Shown: positions 28,805 through 40,608 of the stretch, in pieces
Position numbering within the stretch: the first letter of the stretch is position 1
How the letters are laid out: the number at the start of each line of letters is the position of its first letter
NCBI GenBank assembly: GCA_026169815.1
Contig: JAPFDT010000033.1
Coordinates: forward strand, 42,575-106,574
Reading direction: 5' to 3'
Length of the DNA: 64,000 nucleotides
Source: Pseudogracilibacillus sp.
Lineage (GTDB): Bacteria > Bacillota > Bacilli > Bacillales > Amphibacillaceae
Made by a program: the position numbers and the translations under genes
The notes under the pieces: model-generated
Databases searched by the model: none
What the model was told of the DNA's origin: nothing
Seen by the model: the letters and a program-made list of their open reading frames with translations, nothing else

Positions 28805-29430
28805 TATGCAAGCACCTCCCCTGCTTTTTCAGCTGCATCCTTCGTTAAAACTAATTTATCGTATGCGACAATGTCTAACACATTAATCTCAGCGATTGAA
28901 ATTACTTTAACATTTTTTAAGTTATTAGCTGAACGGATTACATTTTCGTTTGTTTCCGCTGTTACAACTAATACTTTCTCTTGAACGTTTAATGCATCTA
29001 ACACTGCAATAAAGTCCTTTGTCTTTGGCACGTCAAACGCAATGTCATTTAACACGATTAAATCTTCGCTTTTAACTTTGTTAGTTAACGCCGATCTAAG
29101 TGCTAATCTACGTACCTTCCTAGGTAGTTTATATTTGTAATTACGAGCTGTTGTTGGACCGAACGTCACTCCTCCACCAACCCAAATTGGCGATCTGATT
29201 GAACCATGACGAGCTCTACCAGTTCCTTTTTGTCTCCAAGGTTTACGTCCACCACCACGTACTTCTGTTCTGTTTTTAACAGCGTGGTTTCCTTGTCTTT
29301 TTGCTGCACGTTGCATAATTACTGCTTCATGAATAACGTGATTATTTGGCTCAATACCAAAAACTGACTCATTTAATTCAATGTCTCCAGCTTCTGTTCC
29401 ATCTTGATTTAATAATGCTACTTTAGGCAC
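28804..29430 (-). CDS. rplD: 50S ribosomal protein L4
   Basis: A 208-residue L4 with an extended loop in the exit tunnel. I start at GTG 29430, seven bases from GGAGG; this gives [19 protein letters not shown] as in Bacillus. The loop [19 protein letters not shown] is intact. Confidence 0.97.
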   Translation of the reverse strand: MPKVALLNQDGTEAGDIELNESVFGIEPNNHVIHEAVIMQRAAKRQGNHAVKNRTEVRGGGRKPWRQKGTGRARHGSIRSPIWVGGGVTFGPTTARNYKYKLPRKVRRLALRSALTNKVKSEDLIVLNDIAFDVPKTKDFIAVLDALNVQEKVLVVTAETNENVIRSANNLKNVKVISIAEINVLDIVAYDKLVLTKDAAEKAGEVLA

Positions 29431-29456
29431 GATGATTCCTCCCTTCACTTATATAA

Positions 29457-30086
29457 TTAATTTCCTTTAACTGCTGTTGTTATTTTAACAAGTGATTTTT
29501 TCGCACCAGGAATATTTCCTTTTACTAAAATTACGTTGCGCTCAGCATCTACTTTAACAACTTCTAAGTTTTGAATTGTAACTTGTTCAGCACCCATTTG
29601 TCCTGGTAATGCTTTTCCTTTAAATACGCGGCTTCCGTCTACAGATCCCATAGAACCACCAGTTCTGTGGAAACGTGACCCGTGAGTTTTAGGTCCAGTT
29701 GAATAGTTGTGGCGTTTAATTGAACCAGCAAATCCTTTACCTTTTGATGTTCCTGTAACATCAATAATATCGCCTGATTCGAAAACGTCTACGCCTATTT
29801 CCTGACCAACTTCAAACTCGTCAACTTTAGACGTACGGAATTCACGAACGTAGCGCTTAGGGGTAGTGTTTGCTTTTTCAGCATGCCCTTTCTCCGCTTT
29901 GTTTGCGCGATGATCCTTCTTTTCGTCGAAACCTAATTGAATAGCCTCATATCCGTCTGTTCCTAATGTCTTTGTTTGTAAAACAACGTTTGGTTCTGCT
30001 TGCACTACTGTAACAGGTACTAGCTCCCCATTGTCTAAAAACACTTGTGTCATGCCGACTTTGCGACCTAAGATTCCTTTCGTCAT
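29457..30086 (-). CDS. rplC: 50S ribosomal protein L3
   Basis: A 209-residue L3 reaching the peptidyl-transferase centre. Diagnostic: [16 protein letters not shown] and the loop [20 protein letters not shown]. Normal length, with GGAGGTG upstream. Confidence 0.98.
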   Translation of the reverse strand: MTKGILGRKVGMTQVFLDNGELVPVTVVQAEPNVVLQTKTLGTDGYEAIQLGFDEKKDHRANKAEKGHAEKANTTPKRYVREFRTSKVDEFEVGQEIGVDVFESGDIIDVTGTSKGKGFAGSIKRHNYSTGPKTHGSRFHRTGGSMGSVDGSRVFKGKALPGQMGAEQVTIQNLEVVKVDAERNVILVKGNIPGAKKSLVKITTAVKGN

Positions 30087-30112
30087 CCGTTACACCTCCT
30101 GTAAAATTTATA

Positions 30113-30421
30113 TTATAATTTGATTTCTATGTCCACACCAGATGGTAAGTCAAGTCTCATTAGAGAATCTACCGTTTGTGGTGTTGGATTTAGAATGTCG
30201 ATTAATCGTTTATGTGTACGCATTTCAAATTGCTCTCTTGCATCTTTATATACGTGTACTGAACGTAATACTGTAAAGATGTTCTTTTCCGTTGGTAATG
30301 GAATTGGTCCTGAAACTTCAGCACCTGCTCTTTTTGCAGTGTTTACGATCTTTTCAGCTGATTGATCTAAAACCCTGTGATCATAAGCCTTTAAACGAAT
30401 ACGAATCTTTTCTTTTGCCAT
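30113..30421 (-). CDS. rpsJ: 30S ribosomal protein S10 (NusE)
   Basis: A 102-residue S10 that also pairs with NusB in transcription antitermination. Diagnostic: [20 protein letters not shown] and [17 protein letters not shown]. It is the first gene of the S10 operon, with a strong promoter about 200 bases upstream. Confidence 0.98.
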   Translation of the reverse strand: MAKEKIRIRLKAYDHRVLDQSAEKIVNTAKRAGAEVSGPIPLPTEKNIFTVLRSVHVYKDAREQFEMRTHKRLIDILNPTPQTVDSLMRLDLPSGVDIEIKL

Positions 30422-30422
30422 T

Positions 30423-30611
30423 TTTTCCCCTCCCTTTCGCCCATTTTATAATAGACATTTCTCCGTGAAAATTTTCTTAGCATGGCACATGGCAATGTGT
30501 TACACACCAACAACCTCTCACTTCATCGCAAATCATCTGTTGTTTCTATTCAATGAAAATAACCAATTACATTTCATTGAATTCGGCAATCCCTACATAT
30601 GATTGCACGAT
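30423..30611 (-). other. Untranslated leader of the S10 operon
   Basis: About 190 bases of transcript precede rpsJ. It has repeated TTTCATTGAAT/ATTCAATGAAATG segments (around 30550-30582) that can pair. I see no terminator and no known riboswitch or r-protein leader. Confidence 0.4.
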
Positions 30612-30616
30612 TATAT

Positions 30617-30645
30617 ATTATACAAACAAACTATCACAAATGCAA
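30617..30645 (-). promoter_or_regulatory. Sigma-A promoter of the S10 ribosomal superoperon
   Basis: Minus-strand TTGCAT (30645-30640), a 17-base spacer and a perfect TATAAT (30622-30617). This is the only strong promoter found upstream of rpsJ and probably serves much of the 14-kb ribosomal superoperon. Confidence 0.75.
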
Positions 30646-30868
30646 GTGTTATCTATAACTTTCTTACTTTTTGTGTAGTTATTTCTATAATTTTATTCTG
30701 AATGTGTTCAACTAGTATATTATAACATTTTATACAAAGGATTAAAACAAAAAGCTCATATAAATAAACTCTGCAATATGCTTAGTAGATGGAAAATTAT
30801 TTATATTAAAACTAAACTATCTACTAAGCTGAAAAAGATGTTATTCAGATTTGAAAATTAGGATGTAA

Positions 30869-30943
30869 ACATCGCAGTCCGAATATATTACACTTTCCAC
30901 GAGCGAGCAGTGAGCCTCAAAATATTCGGCCTGCTTTGTATTC
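30869..30943. repeat. Truncated copy of the GCAGTCCGAATAT palindromic repeat
   Basis: ATCGCAGTCCGAATATAT at 30871-30888 and AATATTCGGCCTGCTTTG around 30920-30937 form imperfect inverted arms, with CACTTTCCACGAGCGAG between. Reverse-complemented, it lines up with the full element at 48252-48382, including the flanking AATACAAAGCAG. It lacks the GACTCCTGCGGG to CCTGAG half. The rest of the gap 30646-31343 has no gene I can support. Confidence 0.75.
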
Positions 30944-31343
30944 GTCTCTGTAGTTTTCTTTACTGACAATTATTTTTTTCATTAACTATATTTCAAATTT
31001 ATTTGATTTAACCTTGTCCATTGTAAACTGTAAATATTTAATTAAAGATATGATATTAGCTCTTATAACTTCTTAAAAATAAAAAGAGATCTATTAGATT
31101 AACTAGTGCTCTTGATTGAATATCTATGTTTTAAATGATTTTAACTCTAAAAAGGTATGTCAATTCACCAAAAAATTGGTATCTTTAACAATTGACAATG
31201 TTATTATGCCAATCGATCTAGTAATCGCTATACTAATTGAGCTACGATTTAAGTCAATTAAAAACACCAAGAAGTTAAAAGCTCTAAGTGCCAGTAGACA
31301 TTGTAAGTTTAATGTATTCTTCTACAATTGCCCCCACTTGTAA

Positions 31344-31544
31344 CTAATCATCTTTTCTATCATCAAGTTTTCCAGATAAATAAAAAAGAAGCAAACCTAA
31401 CACCAAAGAAATTATAAAAGGAATGATAAGAATCATTGACGTTATTGTCAAATAAAGGAAATAGGCACTTATTGCAAACACAAACCAACTAAGCATAAGC
31501 GATAAACTCGATAAAAACTCTTTCATTGCCATCAAATAAATCAT
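31344..31544 (-). CDS. Small two-helix membrane protein of unknown function
   Basis: Up to 66 residues with two hydrophobic helices (about 12-33 and 36-57) and a charged end (SGKLDDRKDD), so both termini probably lie on the same side. It lies alone between tuf and rpsJ, where Bacillus has no such gene or has other small genes. The start is uncertain: the first ATG (31544) is too close to AGGTAG, so ATG 31532 or 31526 may be used. Family not recognised. Confidence 0.55.
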   Translation of the reverse strand: MIYLMAMKEFLSSLSLMLSWFVFAISAYFLYLTITSMILIIPFIISLVLGLLLFYLSGKLDDRKDD

Positions 31545-31820
31545 CTACCTTTTGTTTTTTTGTTTATATTATCCTAGTAGTTATTATTCGATTTAATAAA
31601 ATCAGCTTATTGTTGAATAACTTATATTACTATTTAGCTTAACACATAAAATAACAAGCTTTTAAAATAGGTAGTAAAAAGCACTTCGAAACACAGTGCT
31701 AATCTCCATAAAAACATAATGCATTTTGCACGCGAATTGAAATGTTATTTACTCGTTTTCACTTTTGAAGAAAACTGTTACTATCTTATAGCAGATTATT
31801 TTTATTATAAAAAAGAATTT

Positions 31821-31862
31821 TAAAAAACGAGCAAGGCAGAATGACCTGCTTTGCTCGTTTTG
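31821..31862 (-). terminator. Rho-independent terminator of tuf
   Basis: Minus-strand AAAACGAGCAAAGCAGG, short loop, CTGCCTTGCTCGTTTTTT: a long nearly perfect stem with T-run, directly after the tuf stop. The gap 31545-31820 upstream of the small membrane protein gene shows only A/T-rich sequence. Confidence 0.93.
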
Positions 31863-31867
31863 ATTAA

Positions 31868-33058
31868 TTATTTTTCTAATGCAGTTACAACACCTGAACC
31901 TACCGTACGTCCACCTTCGCGGATAGAGAAACGAGTTCCTTCTTCTACAGCGATTGGTGAAATTAGGTTAATGTCCATTTCAATGTTGTCTCCAGGCATT
32001 ACCATTTCTACGCCTTCTGGTAATTCAATTACACCAGTTACGTCCGTTGTACGGAAGTAGAACTGTGGGCGGTAGTTAGCGAAGAATGGAGTATGACGTC
32101 CACCTTCGTCTTTTGATAATACATATACTTCTGATTTAAACTTAGTATGTGGAGTAATTGAACCTGGCTTAGCTAGTACTTGACCACGAGAAATATCTTC
32201 ACGTGACACACCACGTAGTAGCGCACCAATGTTATCTCCAGCTTCAGCGTAATCTAGAAGCTTACGGAACATTTCTACTCCTGTTACAGTTGTTTTCGTA
32301 GCAGCTTCTGCTAAACCGATAATTTCAACTTCGTCTCCAACGTTAACTTGTCCACGCTCAACACGACCTGTAGCAACTGTTCCACGTCCAGTGATTGAGA
32401 ATACGTCCTCAACTGGCATCATGAATGGCTTATCAGTGTCACGCTCAGGCTGTGGAATGTACTCATCAACAGCTTCCATTAATTCTACAATCTTCTGCTC
32501 ATACTCTTCTTCACCTTCAAGTGCTTTTAGAGCTGAACCAGCGATTACTGGAATGTCGTCACCTGGGAAGTCATATTCAGATAGAAGTTCACGAACTTCC
32601 ATTTCAACTAATTCTAATAGTTCTTCGTCGTCTACCATGTCAACTTTGTTTAGGAATACTACGAATGCAGGTACTCCAACGTTACGTGATAGTAAGATGT
32701 GCTCACGAGTTTGTGGCATTGGACCATCAGCTGATGATACAACTAAGATCGCACCGTCCATTTGAGCAGCACCTGTGATCATGTTTTTAACATAGTCAGC
32801 GTGTCCTGGGCAGTCTACGTGTGCATAGTGACGGTTGTCAGTTTCATACTCAACGTGTGATGTAGCGATTGTAATTCCACGCTCTTGCTCTTCTGGAGCA
32901 CCATCGATTTGTGCGTATGCCATAGCACCTTCTGTCCCTTGTACTTTGTGCATTACAGTTGTAATTGCAGCTGTTAATGTAGTTTTACCATGGTCAACGT
33001 GACCTAAAGTTCCAATGTTAACGTGTGGTTTTGAACGATCAAATTTTTCTTTTGCCAT
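31868..33058 (-). CDS. tuf: Elongation factor Tu
   Basis: The GTPase delivering aminoacyl-tRNA to the ribosome, 396 residues from ATG 33058 (GAGGAGG upstream). G-motifs are intact: GHVDHGKTT near 19-27, DCPGH near 81 and NKVD near 136. The C-terminal beta barrels include [11 protein letters not shown] and end [10 protein letters not shown]. It is the last gene of the str operon, 92 bases after fusA. Confidence 0.98.
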   Translation of the reverse strand: MAKEKFDRSKPHVNIGTLGHVDHGKTTLTAAITTVMHKVQGTEGAMAYAQIDGAPEEQERGITIATSHVEYETDNRHYAHVDCPGHADYVKNMITGAAQMDGAILVVSSADGPMPQTREHILLSRNVGVPAFVVFLNKVDMVDDEELLELVEMEVRELLSEYDFPGDDIPVIAGSALKALEGEEEYEQKIVELMEAVDEYIPQPERDTDKPFMMPVEDVFSITGRGTVATGRVERGQVNVGDEVEIIGLAEAATKTTVTGVEMFRKLLDYAEAGDNIGALLRGVSREDISRGQVLAKPGSITPHTKFKSEVYVLSKDEGGRHTPFFANYRPQFYFRTTDVTGVIELPEGVEMVMPGDNIEMDINLISPIAVEEGTRFSIREGGRTVGSGVVTALEK

Positions 33059-33149
33059 TTTTAATTTCCTCCTCAAAGTATATAAAATATATCTAATACT
33101 AAGAATGAATCATCCTTAGCATATTAATAAATTTGTTGATGAATAAAAA

Positions 33150-35228
33150 TTATTCACCAGAGTTTTGCTTAATAATTTCTTCAGAAATTGCTTTTGGAAC
33201 CTCTTCGTAATGGTCAAATACCATTGCGTATGTTCCACGTCCTTGTGTGTTAGAACGTAATGCTGTTGCGTAACCGAACATTTCTGCTAATGGAACGAAT
33301 GCTCTTACAAGCTGTGCGTTTCCACGAGCGTCCATACCTTCTACTCGGCCACGACGTGATGTAACGTCTCCCATAATATCTCCCATGTATTCTTCAGGTA
33401 TTTCAATTTCTACCTTCATCATAGGTTCTAATAAAACAGGGTTACATTTGTTCTTAGCAGCACGTAATGCAAGTGAACCTGCAATCTTAAATGCCATCTC
33501 ATTCGAGTCAACATCGTGGTAGCTTCCATCATATAATGACGCTTTAACGTCAATTAATGGATATCCAGCTAATACTCCTGTCTCTAGAGCTTCTTCAATA
33601 CCTTGCTCTACAGATGGGATATATTCTCTTGGAACTACTCCACCAACAATTTTATCTTCGAATTCAAAGCCAGCACCTTCTTCATTTGGTTCAAACTTAA
33701 CCCAAACGTGTCCGTACTGTCCACGACCACCTGACTGACGAATGAATTTACCTTCAACTTCAGCAGCTGAACGGAATGTTTCACGGTAAGCAACTTGTGG
33801 AGCACCAACATTTGCTTCTACTTTAAACTCACGCTTTAGACGGTCAACAATTACATCTAAGTGTAACTCACCCATACCGGCAATTAATGTTTGACCAGTT
33901 TCAGTGTTCGTTTCAGTTGTAAATGTCGGATCTTCTTCTGCTAACTTACCAAGTGCAATCCCCATTTTATCTTGGTCTGCTTTTGTTTTCGGTTCAATTG
34001 CTACCGAAATAACAGGCTCCGGGAATTCCATTGATTCTAAGATAACAGGATGCTTCTCATCACAAAGTGTATCACCTGTTGCAGTATCTTTCAATCCTAC
34101 TGCTGCGGCAATTTCACCACAGTGAATTTCAGCAATCTCTTCACGAGAGTTAGCGTGCATTTGTAGAATACGTCCGATACGTTCACGTTTATCCTTAGCT
34201 GTGTTTAATACATATGAACCAGCTTTTAATGTACCTGAGTACACACGGAAGAACGTTAACTTACCTACGAAAGGATCTGTCATTACTTTGAATGCTAACG
34301 CTGAAAACGGTGCGTTATCATCAGCTGGACGCTCTGTTTCTTCTTCTGATTCTGGAACGATACCTTGAATTGCCTCAACATCAGTTGGTGCAGGTAGGTA
34401 GTCGATTACCCCGTCTAGAAGTAACTGTACGCCTCGGTTTTTAAATGCTGAACCACAGAAAACTGGGTATAACTCAACATCTAATGTTGCTTGACGAATC
34501 GCTGCTTTCAATTGATCCTTTTCAATGTCTTCTCCTTCAAGATACTGCATCATGATGTCTTCATCAAAGTCTGCAACAGCTTCGATTAATGCACCACGTA
34601 ATTCATCTGCTTGATCTTGTAATTCTGCTGGAATATCTTTCGGCTCATCCATTGTACCAATTTCATCTAGGTAGTAGTAAGCCTTCATATCAATTAAATC
34701 GATAATTCCTTCAAAGTCATCTTCAGCTCCGATTGGGAATTGAACTGGATGTGCGTTTGCACCTAAACGATCTTTTAATGTGTTTGTTGCATATAAAAAG
34801 TCCGCTCCAATTTTGTCCATTTTGTTAATTAAAACAACTCTTGGAACTCCGTATGTTGTAGCCTGTCTCCAAACCGTTTCAGTTTGAGGCTCAACACCTG
34901 ACTGTGCGTCTAACACTGTGATAGCACCGTCTAGTACACGTAATGAACGCTCTACCTCAACAGTAAAGTCTACGTGACCTGGTGTATCAATAATGTTGAT
35001 TCTGTGTCCATCCCACTGAGCTGTTGTAGCAGCTGAAGTAATTGTAATACCTCTCTCTTGCTCCTGCTCCATCCAGTCCATCTGAGATGCACCTTCGTGT
35101 GTTTCTCCAATCTTATGAATGCGTCCTGTATAGAAAAGAATACGCTCAGTTGTAGTTGTCTTACCAGCATCAATGTGTGCCATAACTCCAATATTTCGCG
35201 TCTTTTCCAAGGAGAACTCTCTAGCCAT
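33150..35228 (-). CDS. fusA: Elongation factor G
   Basis: The translocation GTPase, 692 residues, exactly the Bacillus length. G-motifs [15 protein letters not shown] (17-31), DTPGHVDF (about 82) and NKMD (about 136) are intact, and domain IV contains [13 protein letters not shown]. Start ATG 35228 has AAGGAG upstream. Encoded between rpsG and tuf. Confidence 0.98.
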   Translation of the reverse strand: MAREFSLEKTRNIGVMAHIDAGKTTTTERILFYTGRIHKIGETHEGASQMDWMEQEQERGITITSAATTAQWDGHRINIIDTPGHVDFTVEVERSLRVLDGAITVLDAQSGVEPQTETVWRQATTYGVPRVVLINKMDKIGADFLYATNTLKDRLGANAHPVQFPIGAEDDFEGIIDLIDMKAYYYLDEIGTMDEPKDIPAELQDQADELRGALIEAVADFDEDIMMQYLEGEDIEKDQLKAAIRQATLDVELYPVFCGSAFKNRGVQLLLDGVIDYLPAPTDVEAIQGIVPESEEETERPADDNAPFSALAFKVMTDPFVGKLTFFRVYSGTLKAGSYVLNTAKDKRERIGRILQMHANSREEIAEIHCGEIAAAVGLKDTATGDTLCDEKHPVILESMEFPEPVISVAIEPKTKADQDKMGIALGKLAEEDPTFTTETNTETGQTLIAGMGELHLDVIVDRLKREFKVEANVGAPQVAYRETFRSAAEVEGKFIRQSGGRGQYGHVWVKFEPNEEGAGFEFEDKIVGGVVPREYIPSVEQGIEEALETGVLAGYPLIDVKASLYDGSYHDVDSNEMAFKIAGSLALRAAKNKCNPVLLEPMMKVEIEIPEEYMGDIMGDVTSRRGRVEGMDARGNAQLVRAFVPLAEMFGYATALRSNTQGRGTYAMVFDHYEEVPKAISEEIIKQNSGE

Positions 35229-35270
35229 GTATTCTTCTCCTTCCTTTCAATGCAATATTTGTCTTAAATA

Positions 35271-35741
35271 TTACCAGCGGTAGTGAGCAAATGCTTTGTT
35301 TGCTTCTGCCATTTTGTGTAATTCTTCACGCTTTCTTACTGAAGCTCCTGTATTGTTAGAAGCATCTAGAATTTCATGCGCTAGTCTTTCTTCCATTGTT
35401 TTCTCCCCACGTTGACGTGAATAGTTAACAAGGTAGCGAAGACCTAATGCCTGACGTCGCTCAGGGCGAACCTCCATTGGTACTTGGTAGTTTGAACCAC
35501 CTACTCGGCGGGCTCTAACTTCCAGAACTGGCATAACGTTTTTCATTGCTTCTTCAAAAACGTCCATTGCGTTCTGACCACTCTTCTCTTGAACTGTTTC
35601 AAAAGCATTATATAAAATCTTTTGTGCTTTACCTCTTTTACCATCTACCATAATTTGGTTGATGAAACGAGTAACAAGCTTTGAATCATAAATCGGATCT
35701 GGTAGTACATCTCTTTTTGCTACTGGTCCTTTACGTGGCAT
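35271..35741 (-). CDS. rpsG: 30S ribosomal protein S7
   Basis: A 156-residue S7, head organiser near the E site. It opens [20 protein letters not shown] and contains [20 protein letters not shown]. Normal length; second gene of the str operon, 44 bases after rpsL. Confidence 0.98.
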   Translation of the reverse strand: MPRKGPVAKRDVLPDPIYDSKLVTRFINQIMVDGKRGKAQKILYNAFETVQEKSGQNAMDVFEEAMKNVMPVLEVRARRVGGSNYQVPMEVRPERRQALGLRYLVNYSRQRGEKTMEERLAHEILDASNNTGASVRKREELHKMAEANKAFAHYRW

Positions 35742-35785
35742 ATGTCTTCCTCCTTTCTACCAACATCTATATCTTTATATATGTT

Positions 35786-36199
35786 TTATTGTTTGGGTTT
35801 CTTTGCACCGTATTTAGAGCGTCCTTGCTGACGTCCTTCAACTCCTGCTGTATCTAACGCACCACGAACTACGTGATAACGTACCCCCGGTAAGTCCTTA
35901 ACACGTCCACCGCGTAGTAATACTACACTGTGTTCTTGTAAGTTGTGTCCGATTCCTGGGATATACGCAGTAACTTCCATGTTGTTTGATAAACGAACAC
36001 GTGCATACTTACGTAAAGCTGAGTTCGGCTTCTTAGGTGTTAATGTACCAACACGTGTACAAACTCCACGCTTCTGTGGTGAGTTTAACTTTGTGAATCT
36101 CTTCTTAAAAGAGTTATATCCCCACTGTAAAGCTGGTGAGTCATACTTTTTAGGCTTGCTTACGCGTCCTTTACGGATTAATTGGTTAATTGTAGGCAT
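35786..36199 (-). CDS. rpsL: 30S ribosomal protein S12
   Basis: A 137-residue S12 at the decoding centre. [17 protein letters not shown] and [14 protein letters not shown] carry the Lys and Pro residues whose change gives streptomycin resistance; both look wild type. First gene of the str operon. A leader containing CCACCAGGATGTGTGG (around 36280-36300), similar in look to other Bacillales rpsL leaders, precedes it. Confidence 0.98.
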   Translation of the reverse strand: MPTINQLIRKGRVSKPKKYDSPALQWGYNSFKKRFTKLNSPQKRGVCTRVGTLTPKKPNSALRKYARVRLSNNMEVTAYIPGIGHNLQEHSVVLLRGGRVKDLPGVRYHVVRGALDTAGVEGRQQGRSKYGAKKPKQ

Positions 36200-36332
36200 T
36201 TATTTTCCTCCTTCCATTTAGTTTAGTCAACTTGTATGAAATGAGCGCCAATGAATGGTTCGACTTTTTATTCTTAGCCCACACATCCTGGTGGTTCATT
36301 TTTAGACATACTTTTGTTTACGAAGTAATGGT

Positions 36333-36587
36333 TCACTCATGTTTTATCGCTACTACCGATGCACTTACATCTATATTACATGCTTTTCCTAATTTCTTCT
36401 TTGAATCAACAAGTGTATATGGAATATCCAATCGCCTTGCTTCTTCCATAAGATTATTAGAAATAACTTGATCAACATCTTCTGCAATAAAAATTTCTGC
36501 TACTTCATTATTGTTCATCGCTTTTAACGTTTGTTTTGTTCCGATAATTATTCGGGATTGCAGTTGAGTTACTCTATTGTAAGCCAT
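36333..36587 (-). CDS. ybxF: L7Ae-family K-turn RNA-binding protein (YbxF type)
   Basis: An 84-residue member of the L7Ae/L30e family that binds kink-turn RNA. Start ATG 36587 with GGAGG upstream. Family signs are GTKQTLKAMNNNEVAEIFIAED (quoted in part: GTKQTLKAMNN) and the hydrophobic core LDIPYTLVDSKKKLGKACNI. Encoded between rpoC and rpsL as in Bacillus. The biological RNA target is not known. Confidence 0.93.
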   Translation of the reverse strand: MAYNRVTQLQSRIIIGTKQTLKAMNNNEVAEIFIAEDVDQVISNNLMEEARRLDIPYTLVDSKKKLGKACNIDVSASVVAIKHE

Positions 36588-36742
36588 AAGATTTTCCTCC
36601 GTTACAATCATTACTCCTTTTCGGAAACACCTTCAACATAATATCATCTATTCATTTTGTTGTCAACTACATTTAATATATTTAATGAAATTGGGCAAAA
36701 CAATATTCATAGTTAAAAACGGTTTGATAAACTAATTGTTCC

Positions 36743-36869
36743 GGAAATATACTTCGCCTTGCAGGGCTCCGACGTGCAGGACGCACTAGCTCAGGCGTTG
36801 CGACAGGACGTCGCGTTCTGAACCTGTGTTCCTTCAAGCTTGCTCCCACAAGTGTCTCCGTATATTTCC
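36743..36869. repeat. 127-bp palindromic intergenic element with GGAAATATAC ends
   Basis: The ends GGAAATATAC (36743) and GTATATTTCC (36860-36869) are exact inverted copies. The interior is GC-rich for this genome and contains GACGTGCAGGACGCACT and GCGTTGCGACAGGACGTCGCG, which can fold. It sits between rpoC and the L7Ae-type gene and does not share sequence with the 48252-48382 family. It is probably a mobile or repetitive palindromic unit; only one copy is in this window. Confidence 0.7.
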
Positions 36870-36938
36870 TACACTTAATTTTATTCTTTCGTTTTTTCAT
36901 GCATAAATATGTTTTGTCCCAGTTTCAATAATTTATAA

Positions 36939-39900
36939 TTAATTTGTTACTTCTTCTTCCTCTTCAGCTACTGGCTGTTCGGCTAGTTCTGATTCTATTT
37001 TACGATAACGTTGCATGCCTGTTCCAGCAGGGATTAATTTACCGATGATCACATTTTCTTTTAATCCTAACAGTTCATCTGTCTTACCTTTAATTGCTGC
37101 ATCTGTTAACACTCTTGTTGTTTCTTGGAAAGATGCTGCTGATAAGAATGATTCTGTTTCTAGAGATGCCTTTGTAATACCTAGTAATACCGGCTCTCCT
37201 ACAGCTGGTTCTTTTCCTTCTAGCAATACTTCGTTATTTATTTCTTTAAACTGATGCAATTCGATAAGTGATCCTGGTAATACATCTGTATCTCCAGATT
37301 CTAACACTTTCACTTTACGAAGCATTTGTCGAACCATAACTTCTACGTGTTTGTCGCCAATTTCTACCCCTTGCATACGGTAAACTCGTTGCACTTCTTG
37401 AAGTAGATACGCTTGAACACCTTCGACACCTTGAACTTTTAATAATTCTTTCGGGTCAATCGAACCTTCCGTTAACTCCTGACCGGCAATTACTTCATCA
37501 CCTGCAACAACTTTTAGTCGAGCGTTAAACGGTACAGTGTACGCTGCACTGTCTACTTCATTTTCTACTACGATTTCGCGTTTGTCTTTGTTTTCACGAA
37601 CTTCTTGAACAACCCCTGCAAATTCAGTAATTACTGCTTGACCTTTCGGGTTTCTTGCTTCAAATAGTTCTTGAATTCTTGGTAGACCTTGTGTGATGTC
37701 ATCTCCAGCTACTCCACCTGTGTGGAATGTACGCATTGTAAGCTGTGTACCAGGCTCACCAATTGATTGAGCAGCAATAATTCCTACTGCTTCTCCTACT
37801 TCAACGTCTGCTCCTGTAGCTAAGTTACGTCCATAACACTTGTTACAAACACCGTGTTTTGTATTACACGTAAATACCGAGCGAATTGTTACTTCTTCAA
37901 TGCCTGCTTCAACGACATGCTTCGCTTGATCTTCCGTCATAATATCTTCTTCTTCAACAAGTACGTCTCCTGTATTCGGATCTTTAATTGTTTCAAAAGC
38001 CGTTCTTCCAACTAAACGGTCAAATAGTGGTTCAATGATTTCAGAACCTACTGCAAGCTCTTTAACAGTCAAGCCGCGGTCTGTACCACAATCTGCTTCA
38101 CGAACAATAACGTCTTGAGCAACGTCAACTAATCTTCTCGTTAAGTAACCTGAGTCTGCCGTCTTAAGTGCTGTATCTGCTAGACCTTTACGGGCACCGT
38201 GTGTAGAAATAAAGTACTCTAGTACAGTTAATCCTTCACGGAAGCTAGATTTAATCGGTAACTCGATAATTCGTCCAGCCGGGTTTGCCATTAGTCCTCG
38301 CATACCTGCTAATTGTGTAAAGTTAGATGGGTTACCACGTGCACCAGAGTCACTCATCATGTAAATCGGGTTAGAGTGGTCTAATGTTTCCATTAACTTA
38401 TCTTGAATAACGTCTTTTACGTCTGACCAAATAGTAATTACGCGATTGTAACGTTCTTCGTCTGTAATTAATCCACGTCTGAATTGACGTAACACTCCAT
38501 CAACTTTTCCTTGCGCTTCATCTAATAGTGCTTCTTTTTCATCTAATTCAACAATATCAGAAACTCCAACTGTCATTCCTGCTTTTGTCGAGTAGTTAAA
38601 CCCTAAATCTTTTAGACGGTCTAACATTTTAGATGTTTCACTAATTTTGTAACGCTTGAACACTTCCGCAATGATATCTCCTAAGATACCTTTCTTAAAT
38701 GGAGTGATAAGCTCACGCTTAGAAATCTCCTCTTTAATATCTGCTCCACGATCTAAGAAGTAATTTGCTGGTGTTTCTACTTCTAAATTAGAGCGTGTTG
38801 GCTCGTTAATATACGGGAACGCTTCTGGAATGATTTCATTAAAGATAATCTTTCCAATCGTCGTAATTAAATATTGGTTGTTTTGCTCTTCAGTAAATGT
38901 AGGGTTATTTAAACTTCCTGCATCTATTGCTACACGTGAGTGTAAATGAACGTGTCCGTTTGCATAGGCAATCAATGCCTCATCTGCATCCTTAAAGACT
39001 GATCCTTCCCCTACAGCTCCAGCGATTTCCATCGTTAAGTAATAGTTTCCTAAAACCATATCTTGAGATGGTGTTACTACTGGTTTTCCGTCTTTCGGGT
39101 TTAGAATATTTTGAGCTGCTAACATTAATACGCGAGCTTCTGCTTGAGCTTCTGCTGATAATGGAACGTGAACAGCCATCTGGTCACCATCAAAGTCAGC
39201 GTTATAAGCTGTACATACTAACGGGTGAAGACGAATCGCTCTACCTTCTACTAACGTCGGCTCAAAAGCTTGAATACCTAAACGGTGTAATGTAGGTGCT
39301 CTGTTTAACAGTACTGGGTGTTCTTTAATTACTTCTTCTAAAATATCCCATACTTCTGGATATACGCGTTCAATCATACGTTTTGCTGACTTAATGTTGT
39401 GAGCAATTTTCTGTCCGACAAGTTCTTTCATAATGAATGGCTTAAATAACTCTAATGCCATTTCTTTCGGTAAACCACACTGATACATTTTCAGTTTTGG
39501 TCCTACGATAATAACCGAACGACCTGAATAGTCTACACGCTTACCTAGTAAGTTTTGACGGAAACGCCCTTGCTTACCTTTTAACATGTGAGAAAGAGAT
39601 TTTAATGGACGATTTCCTGGTCCTGTTACTGGGCGACCACGACGACCGTTATCAATCAGTGCGTCGACTGCTTCTTGTAACATCCTCTTCTCGTTTTGTA
39701 CGATAATTCCTGGTGCTCCAAGGTCTAATAAACGCTTTAATCGGTTGTTACGGTTAATAACTCGACGATATAAGTCGTTTAAGTCTGATGTTGCAAAACG
39801 TCCTCCATCTAATTGAACCATTGGACGAATTTCTGGTGGGATAACCGGTAATACGTCTAACACCATCCAACCTGGATCGTTACCTGAGTTACGGAATGAC

Positions 39901-40541
39901 TCCATTACTTCTAGTCTTCTTATCGCACGAGTCCTTCTTTGACCTTGTACTGTTTTTAACTCTTCTTTTAACTCTTGTACTTCTTCTTCCAAATTAATGT
40001 CTTGTAATAAGCGACGTACTGCTTCTGCACCCATATCTGCTTTAAAGGAATTACCATACTGTTGATAAAAATCACGGTATTCTCCTTCAGATAAAAGCTG
40101 CTTCTTCTCGAGCGGCGTATCTCCAGAATCTGTAACAACATATGCAGCAAAATAAAGTATTTCTTCCAACGCCCGTGGAGACATATCTAAAATTAATCCC
40201 ATACGGCTTGGTATCCCTTTAAAGTACCAAATATGTGATACTGGTGCTGCAAGTTCAATATGTGCCATACGTTCACGACGTACTTTTGACTTTGTTACTT
40301 CAACACCACAACGATCACAGACTACACCTTTATAACGAACACGCTTATATTTTCCACAATGACATTCCCAGTCTTTTTGCGGTCCGAAAATTCTTTCACA
40401 GAAAAGTCCATCCTTTTCTGGCTTTAGCGTTCGGTAGTTGATTGTTTCTGGCTTTTTTACTTCTCCATATGACCATGAGCGAATTTTGTCAGATGACGCT
40501 AGACCTATTTTCATATATTCGAAATTATTTACATCTATCAA
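36939..40541 (-). CDS. rpoC: DNA-directed RNA polymerase subunit beta'
   Basis: The 1200-residue catalytic beta' subunit. The N-terminal zinc finger (Cys60, 62, 75, 78 in [20 protein letters not shown]), the active-site NADFDGDQ (about residue 450), the trigger-loop region [16 protein letters not shown] and the second zinc site in [14 protein letters not shown] are all present. The start is TTG 40541, as the best-placed codon after GGGAGG. It ends with an acidic tail (AEEEEEVTN). Encoded 108 bases after rpoB with a hairpin between. Confidence 0.98.
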   Translation of the reverse strand: MIDVNNFEYMKIGLASSDKIRSWSYGEVKKPETINYRTLKPEKDGLFCERIFGPQKDWECHCGKYKRVRYKGVVCDRCGVEVTKSKVRRERMAHIELAAPVSHIWYFKGIPSRMGLILDMSPRALEEILYFAAYVVTDSGDTPLEKKQLLSEGEYRDFYQQYGNSFKADMGAEAVRRLLQDINLEEEVQELKEELKTVQGQRRTRAIRRLEVMESFRNSGNDPGWMVLDVLPVIPPEIRPMVQLDGGRFATSDLNDLYRRVINRNNRLKRLLDLGAPGIIVQNEKRMLQEAVDALIDNGRRGRPVTGPGNRPLKSLSHMLKGKQGRFRQNLLGKRVDYSGRSVIIVGPKLKMYQCGLPKEMALELFKPFIMKELVGQKIAHNIKSAKRMIERVYPEVWDILEEVIKEHPVLLNRAPTLHRLGIQAFEPTLVEGRAIRLHPLVCTAYNADFDGDQMAVHVPLSAEAQAEARVLMLAAQNILNPKDGKPVVTPSQDMVLGNYYLTMEIAGAVGEGSVFKDADEALIAYANGHVHLHSRVAIDAGSLNNPTFTEEQNNQYLITTIGKIIFNEIIPEAFPYINEPTRSNLEVETPANYFLDRGADIKEEISKRELITPFKKGILGDIIAEVFKRYKISETSKMLDRLKDLGFNYSTKAGMTVGVSDIVELDEKEALLDEAQGKVDGVLRQFRRGLITDEERYNRVITIWSDVKDVIQDKLMETLDHSNPIYMMSDSGARGNPSNFTQLAGMRGLMANPAGRIIELPIKSSFREGLTVLEYFISTHGARKGLADTALKTADSGYLTRRLVDVAQDVIVREADCGTDRGLTVKELAVGSEIIEPLFDRLVGRTAFETIKDPNTGDVLVEEEDIMTEDQAKHVVEAGIEEVTIRSVFTCNTKHGVCNKCYGRNLATGADVEVGEAVGIIAAQSIGEPGTQLTMRTFHTGGVAGDDITQGLPRIQELFEARNPKGQAVITEFAGVVQEVRENKDKREIVVENEVDSAAYTVPFNARLKVVAGDEVIAGQELTEGSIDPKELLKVQGVEGVQAYLLQEVQRVYRMQGVEIGDKHVEVMVRQMLRKVKVLESGDTDVLPGSLIELHQFKEINNEVLLEGKEPAVGEPVLLGITKASLETESFLSAASFQETTRVLTDAAIKGKTDELLGLKENVIIGKLIPAGTGMQRYRKIESELAEQPVAEEEEEVTN

Positions 40542-40608
40542 GGGCCCTACCTCCCATATTTTCCGTTCTACTTTGTTGCAAACTCAAATATGAATTAAAT
40601 AAGCATTG

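Noticed and set aside
31160..31290. tRNA-like stretch (minus strand TAGCTCAATTAGTATAGC resembling a D-arm)
   Set aside because: No T-arm GGTTCGA motif, no acceptor pairing and no usable anticodon stem could be found; at most a very old relic.
31116..31343. 75-codon plus-strand frame in the tuf-rpsJ gap
   Set aside because: No ribosome site, unlikely composition, and it would be the only plus-strand gene in the window.
36682..36900. 72-codon frame downstream of rpoC
   Set aside because: It lies across the palindromic element at 36743-36869; its Arg/Pro-rich sequence is explained by the GC-rich repeat, and no ribosome site precedes it.
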